Origin: Hygrocybe punicea | Lineage: Eukaryota > Basidiomycota > Agaricomycetes > Agaricales > Hygrophoraceae | Direction: 5' to 3' | Assembly (NCBI GenBank): GCA_963556145.1 | Contig: OY744469.1 | Coordinates: forward strand, 248,001 to 312,000 | DNA length: 64,000 nt | Shown: positions 41,908 through 52,843 of the stretch, piece by piece | Numbering within the stretch: the first letter of the stretch is position 1 | Layout of the letters: each line of letters starts with the position of its first letter | The notes under the pieces: model-generated | Database searches by the model: none | What the model saw: only the letters and a program-made list of their open reading frames with translations | What the model was told of the DNA's origin: nothing | Program-made: the position numbers and the translations under genes

Positions 41908-44900
41908 ATGAAGCGGCTGTTCCGTCGTCTGAAGCTCTCCAAGGACGATAACAAGATAAGCCCAAGTCACGGTGATACCAAAGACGGCGACTCAGACGGT
42001 GACTCCGACCAAGACCGGGCGTGGTGGGAAACCGACAGTTTCGTTGAAGAGCTCAAGGCTAAGAAGAAGCATTCGAAGGACCTTGTGAATTGTCGTCAAC
42101 AGCTGCAGACGGAAGTCCAGGCTACCACTCAACCGGTGCCAAGACATGCTCTCTTACTGGATGTAGGAGGTACAGGAGGGCGGAATGTTGAGGAACTTGC
42201 CCTTCAGAACTTGGCGTTGATCAAGGCGACCCAGGCTCTGCATTTAGGCCAGTTCAATAGGGCACATTCCTACCTGGAAGCGTTGAAAACACCAGAACAC
42301 TTGCCCGCAACCTATTTCTTTCGTTCACAGATTTATAACATACAGGGTTATCGAAACCGGGCTGCAGAACAGCTACAACTTGCTCTCAGCGTTGTACCAC
42401 CCCCTCAAGAAGCGAAGGGAGATAGGAAACATGAACGGTTCCGCGATCTTCTCCAAGCCCGTTTGGTATGCACGACCCTTGATGACTGGAAGTCAGTGGA
42501 GTTGCCAGACCAAGGTCCAGAGGCATCTCAGGCCCTCGCTCTCAGCATATGGGAGAAATGGCTCCAAGATATCAGCCCCTCGGACTATGACCCGGTGGCG
42601 GTATGTACTTTGTAGCTTGTTAGGATGTTCTCGGATTAACAGCTTGCTAGATCTTGCTATTCTTTCTTTATGACACTGTAACTGCCGACAAATCCACACT
42701 TCCTTTACTCGATTCCTTGATCTCGACGCTCGTTTCTCAGTCACGCATAGCGGAAGCCTTCGACATCTTTACCTTGCGATGCGAGCGCTCCGACCCGGCG
42801 TGGGACAAGCACTTGTCATTCCTTGAGCACATCAAAAGGCCCCCTGCCGATATAGCGCCCGTCATTTTAGGTTTCACAGCTGAACTTCAGTTGCGCAAAG
42901 CTCGATGGGTTCATCTCAACAGGCGTGACCAAAGGAAACTTCGAAACACACTGGTCAAATCGGCAGAAAAGAACTTCCAAAAATGCGGCCATGCTTGGGG
43001 TCATCTTGACGTCCAAAAGATGAACCTGTCGTTTGTCGCTGAAGCCAGCGCTCTCTCGCGGATGCAGAGTGCGGAGATGCTGGTTGCCAAAGCTATCGAA
43101 GATTTTGCCAATTTCGTCGACGCTTATAGCGCCGTCGACCACCCATCACGACAAATCAACACCGTGGAAGCCGTGCTGGACATATGCGCCAAGTTGTCTT
43201 ACGCTCAGGGTACTTACGTCGCCCACAAGCACCTTCGGGACCTCTGTAAATCTACTGGACTGTCCACGAAATACTGGGTGCATCACTTGGTGGTCATGGC
43301 CGCTGAGGTTGAACAATCGACCGACATTGGTTCTTTCCTACAGGACTGTACGGAGTTCCCTCTTGTTATACTCAACGCAGGAGATACCTCTTTAACGACC
43401 CTCAGATTAAAGATCATGTTCTACGTCTCGTATCGTACCGGCAACGTGGAGAAGATTCTCGAATACGGGCCAGAGTATATCGAAGCTCTGAAAATTTATG
43501 ACAAGGAGGATGACGCATCCAATGTCGCCGAAATGATGGCCGCAGCCCAACTCATCTTCGACCCGGACAGCCCACCACAGGAACAACAGATCAAGTTCGA
43601 ATCCGGCCGAAGTCATCTCATGACGTGGGTAGATCAGGATAAACAGTTCCGACCAGAGAAGGCTGTGTGCAAATTGGTCCTCCTTGCGAAAGCCTTGGTT
43701 GATTTCAGATCTGTGCTACCAGAGACTGCGGTGAAGGAGGCAAGAATTGCGTTAAAGGAATCCAGCCGGTTGGTCCGGGGGATTATCCAAGACCACTTCC
43801 AGCGCGGTTCACGTATTATAGAGACCATGGAATATGAGGCCTCGTATCTACTCGAAAAAGCTGATGTGGAAGCCTTGCTCCTGGAAGTCGCCGGTAGTTG
43901 GGAGAGAGCCATACTGTGTGGTGGAGAGGCCCTCGAAAATCATGGCGCCATCGCATCTGCTGAAGCCGTTGCCGCTCTGAAGCTGCATCATGGCCGCAGG
44001 CGTATTGACTATTTGACGCGGGTGCAACCGGCCGACGAAGGATCCGGAAAGCTTGCGTCACTCCTGGATGCGAAGAAGTTGATCACTGAAGCTTTACAGT
44101 TCTACGCTACTACCGCCCAGCTTTCTGATATTGTCGAGTGTAAATACTGGGAGGCGGTGGCGATGAGAAACATGTCAGAGCCATTGGAGGCCGCAGGAAT
44201 TTTGCGTTCGGCTGTCCAGGTTCTGAACTACCTTCTGGACGACGCTCCCGCATCCCCTGCTATAGCTGTCAGCTCTCTCCAGTACAAACAATTGATCGTT
44301 ACGGGCCGAGACGTCCGGCGTATCTTTTCTCTCGCCTTGGAAATGGCTGCAACCTACGACGACCCAGAAGCTGCTTGGGAATGGATCCAACAGTCCAAAG
44401 CGCGTTCACTTTCTGACATGCTTGGACTGAACAAGATAATAGAACATGCACCGGAAAAGTTCCTGGATGATCTTGACTGGGCGTGCAGAGACCTCCCATA
44501 TATCGAAATGTCACTGGATTCCATCGCAGTTGTCGGTGGAATGACCAATATATTGAAGTCTTTGCGGACGGCCCCAGCGGAACAAAGGGAGTGGTTGAAG
44601 AGAGAGGTCCGAAGGCTTAAGGAGGGAATGCGGAGAGATCCCGTACTTCGGGGTTCTTTGGATGTACTCACTGGCGCGCCCGCCACCTTGGATGACCTGA
44701 GATGGGTATCGATGGCAACTTCGAAACAACCTGTCTTTTTCGATTGGGCAGTTGTCGGAGATAGCCTTTACCTAGTCCAAGTCGAAATGGTGGATGCTGT
44801 CATATGGCCGCCTCGACAGCCAGGGGAACCACCTCGCGAACTTGACCCACGGGTAAGGATGCACAAACTGGGGATTGGCATGGCTGAGGTGGAAAGGTGG

Positions 44901-45851
44901 AGAAATTCTGGGCCAGCAGGGCACAGGTACCTTGACCGGATAGAACTCAGTGGTGAAGACGCTTACGACAACTTGAACATGCTGAAGGAGTTGATAGCCC
45001 CCATCCCCAAGCTAAGCAAAGAAGGTGATATCCTAGTGTTATGTCCAACCGGTGCCATGCACGGAATACCACTTCATGCCATTGAGGTTTGCACCAACGC
45101 AGACGACAAATCTGTCATTCTGCTTGAACGCAATCCAGTGGTCTACACGTACAGCCTTTCCGTGCTCAGGCAATGTGTTGATCGAAGCAAGTCCAAACCT
45201 CGGAACCCTGGACCTCGCCCGAAAGCTGCATTTTTTGGTGTCTATGAGGGTCGTGGACCCACTGACCCTGAACCTGACGAGATCAAAAATTCACTGGAAA
45301 AGCTCGCGACGAAATTCGACAGCTCTGTCAGTTTTGGTGCTCAGGTGACGGATAACGAATTCAGGTTGCGGACGGCAGACGCTACACTGATCCACTTTCA
45401 CGGTCACACTCGAGATAAAGTCACAGCCCTTGAGCAGTCTCTTGTTCTGGCGGGGGGTCACTCTTTCAATGCGCGATCCGTGTTTGAACTTGACTTGAAC
45501 TCTACCCCGCTGGTGAGCCTCATTGCTTGCGCTTCCGTGGACCAGATGACGATGCCTGGTGATGAGCCCCTGGGGATTTTATCCGCATTTCTCTACTCGG
45601 GTGCTGGGTCGACTGTGGGCGCACTTTGGCCGACGCTGAGCGAAGACGGACGCAAATTCTCTCAGGCTTTCTATGACAATTTCGACCGCTGTACGGATCG
45701 CAGTTCCAGCGAAGTCAAAGTCGTTAATGTGGCGAAAGCTCTGCAACAAGCTGCCTTGAGTATCAAAGGCCAAGATAACACGAATGCCCCATACCATTGG
45801 GCACAGTTCGTGTTGTACGGTTCATGGTTTTACAAATACAGCACTCGATGA
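41908..45851 (+). CDS. TPR-CHAT protease-like protein, 1297 aa
   Basis: CDS is join(41908..42600,42651..45851). The 50-nt intron (GTATGT...GATTAAC...GCTAG) is phase 0 and joins two open frames. After a charged N-terminus (KLSKDDNKISPSHGDTKDGD) the first 1000 residues are helical TPR-like repeats (ALQNLALIKATQALHLGQFN, YFFRSQIYNIQGYRNRAAEQ, and later ALEMAATYDDPEAAWEWIQQ). The C-terminal 300 residues are a CHAT caspase-like domain: LVLCPTGAMHGIPLHAIEV, the catalytic His in LIHFHGHTRD (about 1148), the Cys in LIACASVDQM (about 1191) and GAGSTVGALWP. Both dyad residues are present, so activity is likely. CHAT proteases cleave target proteins in cell-death and defence pathways. Harbinger-2 inserted 12 bp after the stop codon. 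Confidence 0.9.
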
Positions 45852-45860
45852 TAATGGAAG

Positions 45861-45863
45861 TTA
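45861..45863. repeat. Harbinger-2 target-site duplication TTA (left)
   Basis: TTA here and at 50568-50570 flank the terminal repeats. Three-bp TWA duplications are the hallmark of PIF/Harbinger. Confidence 0.75.
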
Positions 45864-46142
45864 CACAGGAGACAAAGGAGGATTTGTGGTGATAAAATAA
45901 TACCCAAATATCCAGTCACATTTTGCATTGTTATCTTGCTTGTGAAAATATTATAGAAAATAATGTTATCTAAATGCAGTATTGGGCCAACATCTGTAAG
46001 GATATTATAATCTAGAAACAATATTTTTCTTGTATCGGGAAAGATCTTTGAGTTATAATCATAATCTATGTTTTGAAAGTAAACCGTAAGGCCGAATGAT
46101 AATAACATTGTTTATACATACGCCGGCTTTTTTTGGCAGGGC

Positions 46143-47493
46143 ATGAGTCGCACGACAATGGATATTGCTACGTTGAACACCACTATGCAAGATGAACACG
46201 AAGATGACGAGGAGCTATGAGCCTCGGTTGCACTCTTATTAATAACAGATTTCAAGTTGTCTAACAAGCGGCAGAGGGTCCTTCGCCAAGCTAATCGGTC
46301 CTACCTCACCCGACCTGTCCTCCTGCCCAATCCTCGTTTCAATACGCCTTGGCAGTGTCTCTTCAACAGCCGTGATGACAAGGGCTTCATTGTAACTATG
46401 GGCTTCGATGTTGAATCATTTCACCATATACTAGCTGGCGGATTCCAACAGGAGTGGTATTCCACCTCAATTCGTCGGACTGATGTTGATCCCATGGGAT
46501 CAGCCCATCCAGGCCGTCGATCTCTTGATGCAGCCGGTGGCCTAGGACTGGTACTTCATTACCTGTGCTCCACTGCACCTGAGGCTGCCCTTTAAGAAAT
46601 ATTTGCACTCATACCAAGCACGGTTACTCATTACCTCAATTTCAGTCTCCCCATCTTATTGCGAGTACTCCGCAAGCTGCCCGACGCAGCTATCACATGG
46701 CCCCGAGGTGACGACTTCACCCGTCTTAATGCCCTCATTCGCTGTCGTCACCCTTTACTCACTGGAGCCTTTGCGAGTATCGACGGACTGAATCTACCTG
46801 TTCAGACTTCATCAGATGTCGATATCGAAAATGGCACTTACAATGGATGGCTCTGAGCTCATTTTGTGTCTTCTGTCTTAGTTTTTTCCCCCGAGGGTGG
46901 TGTAAACGATCAACAAATTTTGTTGCCACGTCAAACTCATTGATCATTTTACAGGTCTCATCATATCAGCAAATTTGAATGCCCCGGGAAGTTGGCATGA
47001 TTCCCGGGTTGCAAAACCCATCTATGAGAAACTCCGAGATTGTACTCCACCAGGTTTTTACCTGGTGGCCAACACAGCATTTCCCCATGGAACCGATGCA
47101 GTGGAGGGTCGTATACGGGCCCCTTTGAGAGTTGGGGATAAAGTAATCGGCACCCAAACTTCAATTGAAGACAGGATGGCATTTGACAGACAACTGCTGT
47201 CTTACCGGCAGACGGCAGAGTGGGGCAACCATGCTCTGAAGCAGAGTTTTTCTCGGTTGTGCATCCCACTCCCTGTTGAGTTCAATCATTGACGTGCTGA
47301 TTTATTGGAGGTTTGCATCCGAGCTCATTGTCTCCATACTCGCAGAGTGGGCCACAATCAGATACAAACGGTTTACGAGCCCATATGGTCTGATTCAGGG
47401 ATTTTACCTCTTGATTTTCATAATGCACTGTTTTCAGAACTTCGGGCAAACGATCGAGTTACTAACTACAATACAGTAGCTGTTTACGAGTAA
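46143..47493 (+). pseudogene. Harbinger-2 DDE transposase with four nonsense codons
   Basis: join(46143..46899,46955..47493) reads through in one frame, 432 codons, with an intron GTGTAA...TTACAG (55 nt). Family blocks: KRQRVLRQANRSYLTRPVLL, FNSRDDKGFIVTMGFDVESF, RRTDVDPMGSAHPGRRSLDA, ASIDGLNLPVQTS (first Asp), LNAPGSWHDSRVAKPIYEKL (second Asp), LVANTAFPHGT, FDRQLLSYRQTAEWGNHALK (Glu), RRVGHNQIQTVYEPIW. Stops are TGA 46218, TAA 46593, TGA 46854, TGA 47290, each one C-to-T change from an Arg (CGA) or Gln (CAA) codon, and there are no frameshifts. It is recently dead. Confidence 0.88.
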
Positions 47494-47781
47494 AGACAGG
47501 CTCTAGTTAGTATATGAACTTGAGTAAAGACAGGCTAGTTGGGATACGAAAAAGAGAGTAAAGACAGGCTCTAGTTAGTATGTGAACTTGAGGAAAGACA
47601 GGCACTAGTTGGTACGAAAAAGAGAGTGAGAAATGAAGACGAAAACAGACTTTTAATTCTTGGCAGGGCTTGGTTCGTCTGACACCACGATGTCGACATT
47701 GGAATCCTGAGATACAAGTTGGGAATCCTTAGGATGTTTGGTGAAAGCAGCAAGGGGGGAAGGAAGAGTCGAAGCAGTGTC
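47494..47781. repeat. Short tandem-like repeats between convergent Harbinger-2 genes
   Basis: GTAAAGACAGGCTCTAGTTAGTATG-like units, each about 33-60 bp, recur at 47492, 47523, 47560 and 47593 with variation. No gene. The region is the shared 3' end of the two genes. Confidence 0.6.
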
Positions 47782-49189
47782 TTATGAAGCAGGGTGAGCT
47801 ATGGGGCCAGGATCAAAATGGGGTTTGCGTCGGCGATAGAGTTGGCGGGAGGGAAAGTTATTCTCTTTATCACTGTCACTATTAGGCTCAGTATCCGTCA
47901 GCCACATAATGCAACCACTGCCATTGGGATACTTTTCCTCATGGAGACTTTTCTTCTGGTAAGGAGGCTTACGCTTAACCGCCGGCATGACTTGTTTATG
48001 CGGATTTGTTGGCATGATCCTCGGAGTCGCATTTCCTGGGATTCTCATGGTAAGACCCATCATCTCTGCCTGCATCTCCGCTCGTTCGCGAGCCATCTCA
48101 GACAAGTGGAAGCTGCTCTGCAACTTCATCATCTCGTTACGCAGAGATTCAATGGTGGCTTGGGAGTCACGTAACTGCTGCGAAAGTCCAACATAATGAG
48201 CGTGATCGAGAGCATGCATAGCACGGGAAGAATCGCGAGCTTGCTGTACAGAAGGATCAAATGCCTTGTTGATCTTTTCCATCAACTCCTGTCCACGAGA
48301 TAAGCGAGTTCGGACAGGGTGAGACGACACCTTGGAAGCACGACCAATACGGGCCTTAACCTTGTTAAGGTCTGGCTTCACCTCCTCGTTGCTGCTGATC
48401 TCAATAGTTTCCTCACAGCCAGGACCCTCAGCCACCTCCACGTCCTCATCAAACTCACCATCAGAGAGAGCTCGGGTGCTGGCTCGTTCGTTAATCTGCA
48501 TCTCGATCTCTTGTGCCCGGACAACGTTCTCCTTAATCTCCCCACTGCCTGTCGGTTTCGTAATGCGGACAAGTTGTTTGAACTTCGTTTCAAGAGAGGT
48601 CATTGCACGTTCCGGCCGTTTATGCAAGCGAGCCCACTTGGTGTATTGAATGTGGATGCGGCGCCAGCCTCGTTGACCCAAAGGCAGTTCTGCCTCTACA
48701 AAGCTTAATAACGCTTTGACATCACGATCAGCGTAGTTACCGGCTCCAGAGGGACAGCCTCGCTTGCGGTGGGGTATCAACGCATCAGCGCCATCACTCT
48801 CATCACTAAGGACCCGAACTCGTTCCTTGCGCTTCTTCGGGTTGCGTCGAGCGCCACCAACTTTAGAATTGGCAGGGCCACTGACTGCTCTGGCAATAGA
48901 GGCCGGATGGACGAGATCAGCGTCATCGGCGGGTGGCAATGGAACAAGGGTAGGGTCGAGAGATTGCTCAAAGGCGATCTGTGGGCCAACATTTAAGTGC
49001 AAAATGTCTAATTACACACTGGCATCATACCGGCCATGGTCCACTGGCAGTTGTTTGAGATGCTACCGGGTTGGAGGTTTGAGCTGTCGGCATGGCAGGT
49101 GCAGAAAAGGTGAACTGTAGACGGGGATCGATCGAATTGGGAGGGAAGGGTTGAGAGCTGGTGAAATGAAAAGGAGGAAGCTCAGTCAT
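47782..49189 (-). CDS. Harbinger-2 partner protein, Myb/SANT-like DUF6818-type, 451 aa
   Basis: CDS is complement(join(47782..48978,49031..49189)). ATG at 49189 (MTELPPFHFTSSQ); a 52-nt intron GTATGA...CCCACAG is phase 0. Domain at about residues 130-230: KRGCPSGAGNYADRDVKALL, FVEAELPLGQRGWRRI, RPERAMTSLETKFKQLVRIT and EIEMQINERASTRALSD, the DUF6818 block, a Myb/trihelix-like DNA-binding unit. A coiled coil follows (about 300-360, QLRDSQATIESLRNEMMKLQ) and then a basic C-terminus. In PIF/Harbinger elements this protein recruits the transposase to DNA and to the nucleus. The ORF is intact although the convergent transposase is dead, so it may be retained or simply young. Confidence 0.85.
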
Positions 49190-49909
49190 TGAAAGAGAGA
49201 TACGGATTCAATGAAGACTGTACCTTTTTATACCTTTTGCCTTGCGATTCTGTCGGCACATAAGTTCAGGGTTGCATTGCCTGCAATGTGAGTACAGGGG
49301 CACTCTTGCACAATTGAAGCTTGGTGACACACGGCATCTGGGCAGAGAATGGAAGAAAGATAAAAAAATCGGGGGTGGCGCAGCTGGCAATACCATTTGT
49401 GGTCTGGTTAGCTTGCGGCGTCCGTGAAGAGAATGGAAAAATATGACATGAGGCTGGGGGCAGAAGTTTCAGTGGGATATACACAGGTAAGCTTGGTGGT
49501 GGCAATAGCTCTGGGTAATCGAGGAGGCGGGTGTTGATTGATTTTTTTTTAAAAATGTACCAGGGCGGGCACACCACACCTCCAACCCTCGCCGTTCTCC
49601 CCAACCTTGTTAGTGGCCATCGTGGCTGTGGTTGCGGTCGTGGCTGTGGTTGCTGTTGTGGTTGTGTGGTTGTAGCCCTTGTCTGCATCTTCATCTCTGT
49701 CCATGCTGAGAGCTGGGCTGCGTGGAGCCAAACGAGGGTGTGTGGGCCTCATTTACGTTCATCCATGCCCTCATCGTCTGGGTCCACTTTGTCGTTGCTG
49801 TTGAATCCGAGTACCTCATGAGGGTGAAGATAGAGTCGAAAGACAAGGTCCACGTGACCAGATTGCCGACCATGCCGAATCCTATATGTGGATAATGGAG
49901 ATTGTTTAT
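49190..49909. other. Upstream region of the DUF6818 gene
   Basis: Probable promoter and spacer of the minus-strand gene. 49610-49680 is a GTGGTTGTGG-type low-complexity run similar to 60800-60900. No further gene supported. Confidence 0.4.
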
Positions 49910-49945
49910 AATCTGTAAGGGGGGTCCCGACCCCCCTCACAGATT
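49910..49945. repeat. GC-rich hairpin
   Basis: 36 bp: a 17-bp stem (AATCTGTAAGGGGGGTC pairing with GACCCCCCTCACAGATT, one mismatch) around a 2-nt loop. Could act as a transcription pause or a transposon subterminal hairpin. Confidence 0.7.
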
Positions 49946-50093
49946 GAGGTTTATGCAGAGGTCAGATTAAGAATTCCGTGAGAGAAGGACCCCGACCGAT
50001 CACAGCTTTTCGGCTGGTTGCTTTACTCGGTTGTGGGAGAGTGGTAATTTTTATTCTGGGTTAAAATTTATCTTACGGATGTCGCTCCATTCA

Positions 50094-50436
50094 TACAGAA
50101 AATGGTGCATACAGATAATTGTACTTTCAGAAGTACAATTATTTAGTTTTCATTATTGTATACATGTAGAAAAAAAAAATAGCACAAATATTTAGGATTT
50201 CTGGCCAGATGTCTGTGGATCTTATTGTCAGACAGATCTTCAAGATATGAGATAATTCAGGGTCCCGATTATCTGGAGACCAAATAGTCTAAAATTCTGC
50301 CCTCACAATAAAAGCCATAGATATTGGTCCATAAATCCTAAATATTTGAATCATTTCTCTCTTCTGAATACATGGTCACAATAATGAAAACAAGGCCTAA
50401 ATAATTGTAATTTCTGTATGCACTATTTTCTGTATT
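50094..50436. repeat. MITE-like inverted repeat inside Harbinger-2 right end
   Basis: Arms of about 150 bp: TACAGAAAATGGTGCATACAG at 50094 on pairs with CTGTATGCACTATTTTCTGTA ending at 50436; the inner words ATTATTTAG and CAAATATTTAGGATTT also pair. AT-rich and non-coding. Confidence 0.65.
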
Positions 50437-50570
50437 AATACTGCATGTAGATAATATTATTTTCTACAATATTTACGCAAGTGAGATAACAACACAAATA
50501 GTTTCAAAATGTGACTAGATATCTGCATATTATTTGATTGCAAAAAAATTCTCATCTGTCTCCTGTGTTA

Positions 50571-52840
50571 AAATGTATGTGTAACATTTAATTTTCATCA
50601 TGTGCAGTGACAACACATACCATCACATGCAACAAATATTTGTGCATTTTGGCATACACACTGGACAATAAACAATTTCAGCTGTACTGAAAACAGGAAT
50701 GAAACTAATAGTTTCAATAAACTAGCTAGCCAAGCTCAAATGGGAATGAAAATCATTAGATTAGGAAGGCCTGGAACTAATATGTAAACTAATGAAATCA
50801 GAATTGTTTTCAGAGGTACTAAAATCAATACCTAAACTAAACAATTCAGGTAAGGTAGATGACTTTCAAGTCTAACAAGGCTTTTTGGTGGGGATGCATG
50901 ACAAATGTATGATGTATTTTACAATATGCATTTTCTATGGATCATTTGCCAAAAATCTAACACTACAGAAACCTTTGCATGGTCTATTCCTGCAACTCTG
51001 TGGGAACAGAATATTAGAAAAGTGCAAAGAAAAAATGTACATACAAAAGTGAGCTCAAGCTACACCATGTGGGTTAGGACAGAGTTTGAGTTTCTGAACC
51101 TTGCCTGAGGATTGGAAATACCCTGAGCAAACCTTTACAATGAAAACTAATGATGCATCAAAATTGTTAGAGTCATGCAGACAACTCCGGATGGAGCAGA
51201 GTTCATTGGAGGATCAGAGGTGCAAACTCTTGAAGTAGGTTAACTACTTCCTTAAGCCATACTGAGTAGGCACAAAGTGGAGTGGAGTTAGTCTGGGGGT
51301 CCGGACTATGGACAGAGATAGTGAGCTTAAGGCAAAGCCTTAAGTTTGAGAGCAAAGAAGATAGAGGATACTCTAGTCGATTTTCAGAACAAAGATACAG
51401 GACATAGTAGTTCTAGCTTATATACTAGTAAACTAATTGTTATGTCCTTGGTGATGAAAAGATAATAGGAACTCTGGCAGGAGTACCGGAGTTTGGAGAA
51501 AGATAAAAGAGACAAAAGGTTGCTACATACAGTGACAAGTAAACAAAAGGGAGGAGACAGATAGGAGTGTAAAAGAAGATAAGATAAGATAGAAATGAAA
51601 TGGAAAAGTCTGGAGTGGAGATGGCTGGAGTTCATTGGAGTTCATCAGAGTTGCATGAATATAACAGTATCTCCTCCTTAGCGTCGAACCCATGAGACGC
51701 TTTAGGAACAAATGGAGATTTGGACCGGAGTTGGAAATTGGGTTCCAGTGAGCAACTCCTGGATGCAGGAACATGTCCACGAAAATACGCCATCCTCCCA
51801 AGACATCGCTGACTGCATCAAGGAAATGGAATGTGAGTATGCTAAGTCAAGGGCAAAGCAAGTGGAGGAGGCCTGGAGGAAGGATGGAGAAAGGGCAGAG
51901 AAGGATGGAGGAGAAGGAAGGAAGGAACTGGAACTGGAATGGAGAAGGGTGGAAAAAGATGGAAGAAAGCAGAACAGGGATGGAGGAAGTAAAAGGAAGG
52001 ACGGAAAAAGATGAAGAAAGAAAGAAAGAAAGCTATGGTGGGCGAGGTGTATCAGGACTGATTTTGCTTCTGATTTCATTTGAGAACCAAGATTAAGCTC
52101 GATCCTAGACAGTTGAATCATTTTTCTGTGACGTGTGTGACATTGTCAAGGTTTCCACATCAACGTTCATTGACCACTGGACTTTTGTTCTTGTTGCTGA
52201 TGTTGTTGTTGATGTTGATGTTGCTGAGATTGCAGCTGAACTACAATGAAATTATATGTAGTATCCCCCAAGTTCTGGGACATTGACATATAACAATAAC
52301 AATAATAATGGATTATTGAATTATTGAATTGGTTACCTTCAAGGCTTCTGACCACAAAGTCTCTGCCTCATTGCCTTGCATTGTGCTTTGCATTGTCTAG
52401 TGTCTACCAAAACCTGATAGGTACTATATGTAATTAGTAAATGCTGTATTTCCCACTCACCCAGAACATAATCCATTGATCATGAACAGTAGCACAATTA
52501 CAACACATCTACTAAAAAGAGTGGCCATTCTATGCCCTCCTCTTTGTATCCAGTGGCATTGACAGTTGACTTGGAGCATCAGATATCTTTTGACCTTTTC
52601 ACAGCTTCTGTGTTTCAGCGCTGGAATTAGATGAAGGGGATATAAGTGTATGCTCCATAATGGCCTTGCAGCAGCGCATTTGCGATGGTCCAATGTGTTG
52701 GTTGTGGAAAGTCCTTTTCACAACTAGACCAGCAGGATTGTTCCAAGTGAAGCTCAAGAAAGCATGGAATCCCAAGGAGCAACGTGCCATTCAGGTATAT
52801 GGTCACCTTCTCTCATCTGTACAGCTCAGCAAAATATTTC
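50571..52840. other. Region without a recognised gene, with purine-rich tract
   Basis: 50571-51700 is AT-rich with no convincing ORF. 51830-52030 is a GGA/GAA-rich tract whose ORFs (charged K/E/R strings, 51712-52014) look like low complexity. 52190-52240 has a GTTGTTGATGTTGATG microsatellite. Confidence 0.4.
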
Positions 52841-52843
52841 CAG

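Larger units (their letters stand above)
45864..50567. mobile_element. Harbinger-2: 4.7-kb PIF/Harbinger-type DNA transposon
   Basis: Starts CACAGGAGACAAAGGAGG and ends with its inverted form CTCATCTGTCTCCTGTG. The terminal inverted repeats extend about 125 bp (45864-45988 and 50441-50567) at roughly 75 percent identity by eye, e.g. AGTCACATTTTG and GTAGAAAATAATATTATCTA-type blocks. TSD TTA. Contents: a dead transposase (+), an intact DUF6818-type gene (-), a GC hairpin and a nested inverted repeat near the right end. The transposase/partner pair is convergent as in Harbinger-1. Confidence 0.85.

Noticed and set aside
51670..51700. tRNA T-arm-like sequence (GGGTTCGA on minus)
   Set aside because: No acceptor, D or anticodon arm could be formed around it.
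51712..52014. 100-codon Lys/Glu/Arg-rich ORF
   Set aside because: Purine-rich low-complexity tract with ORFs in several frames.
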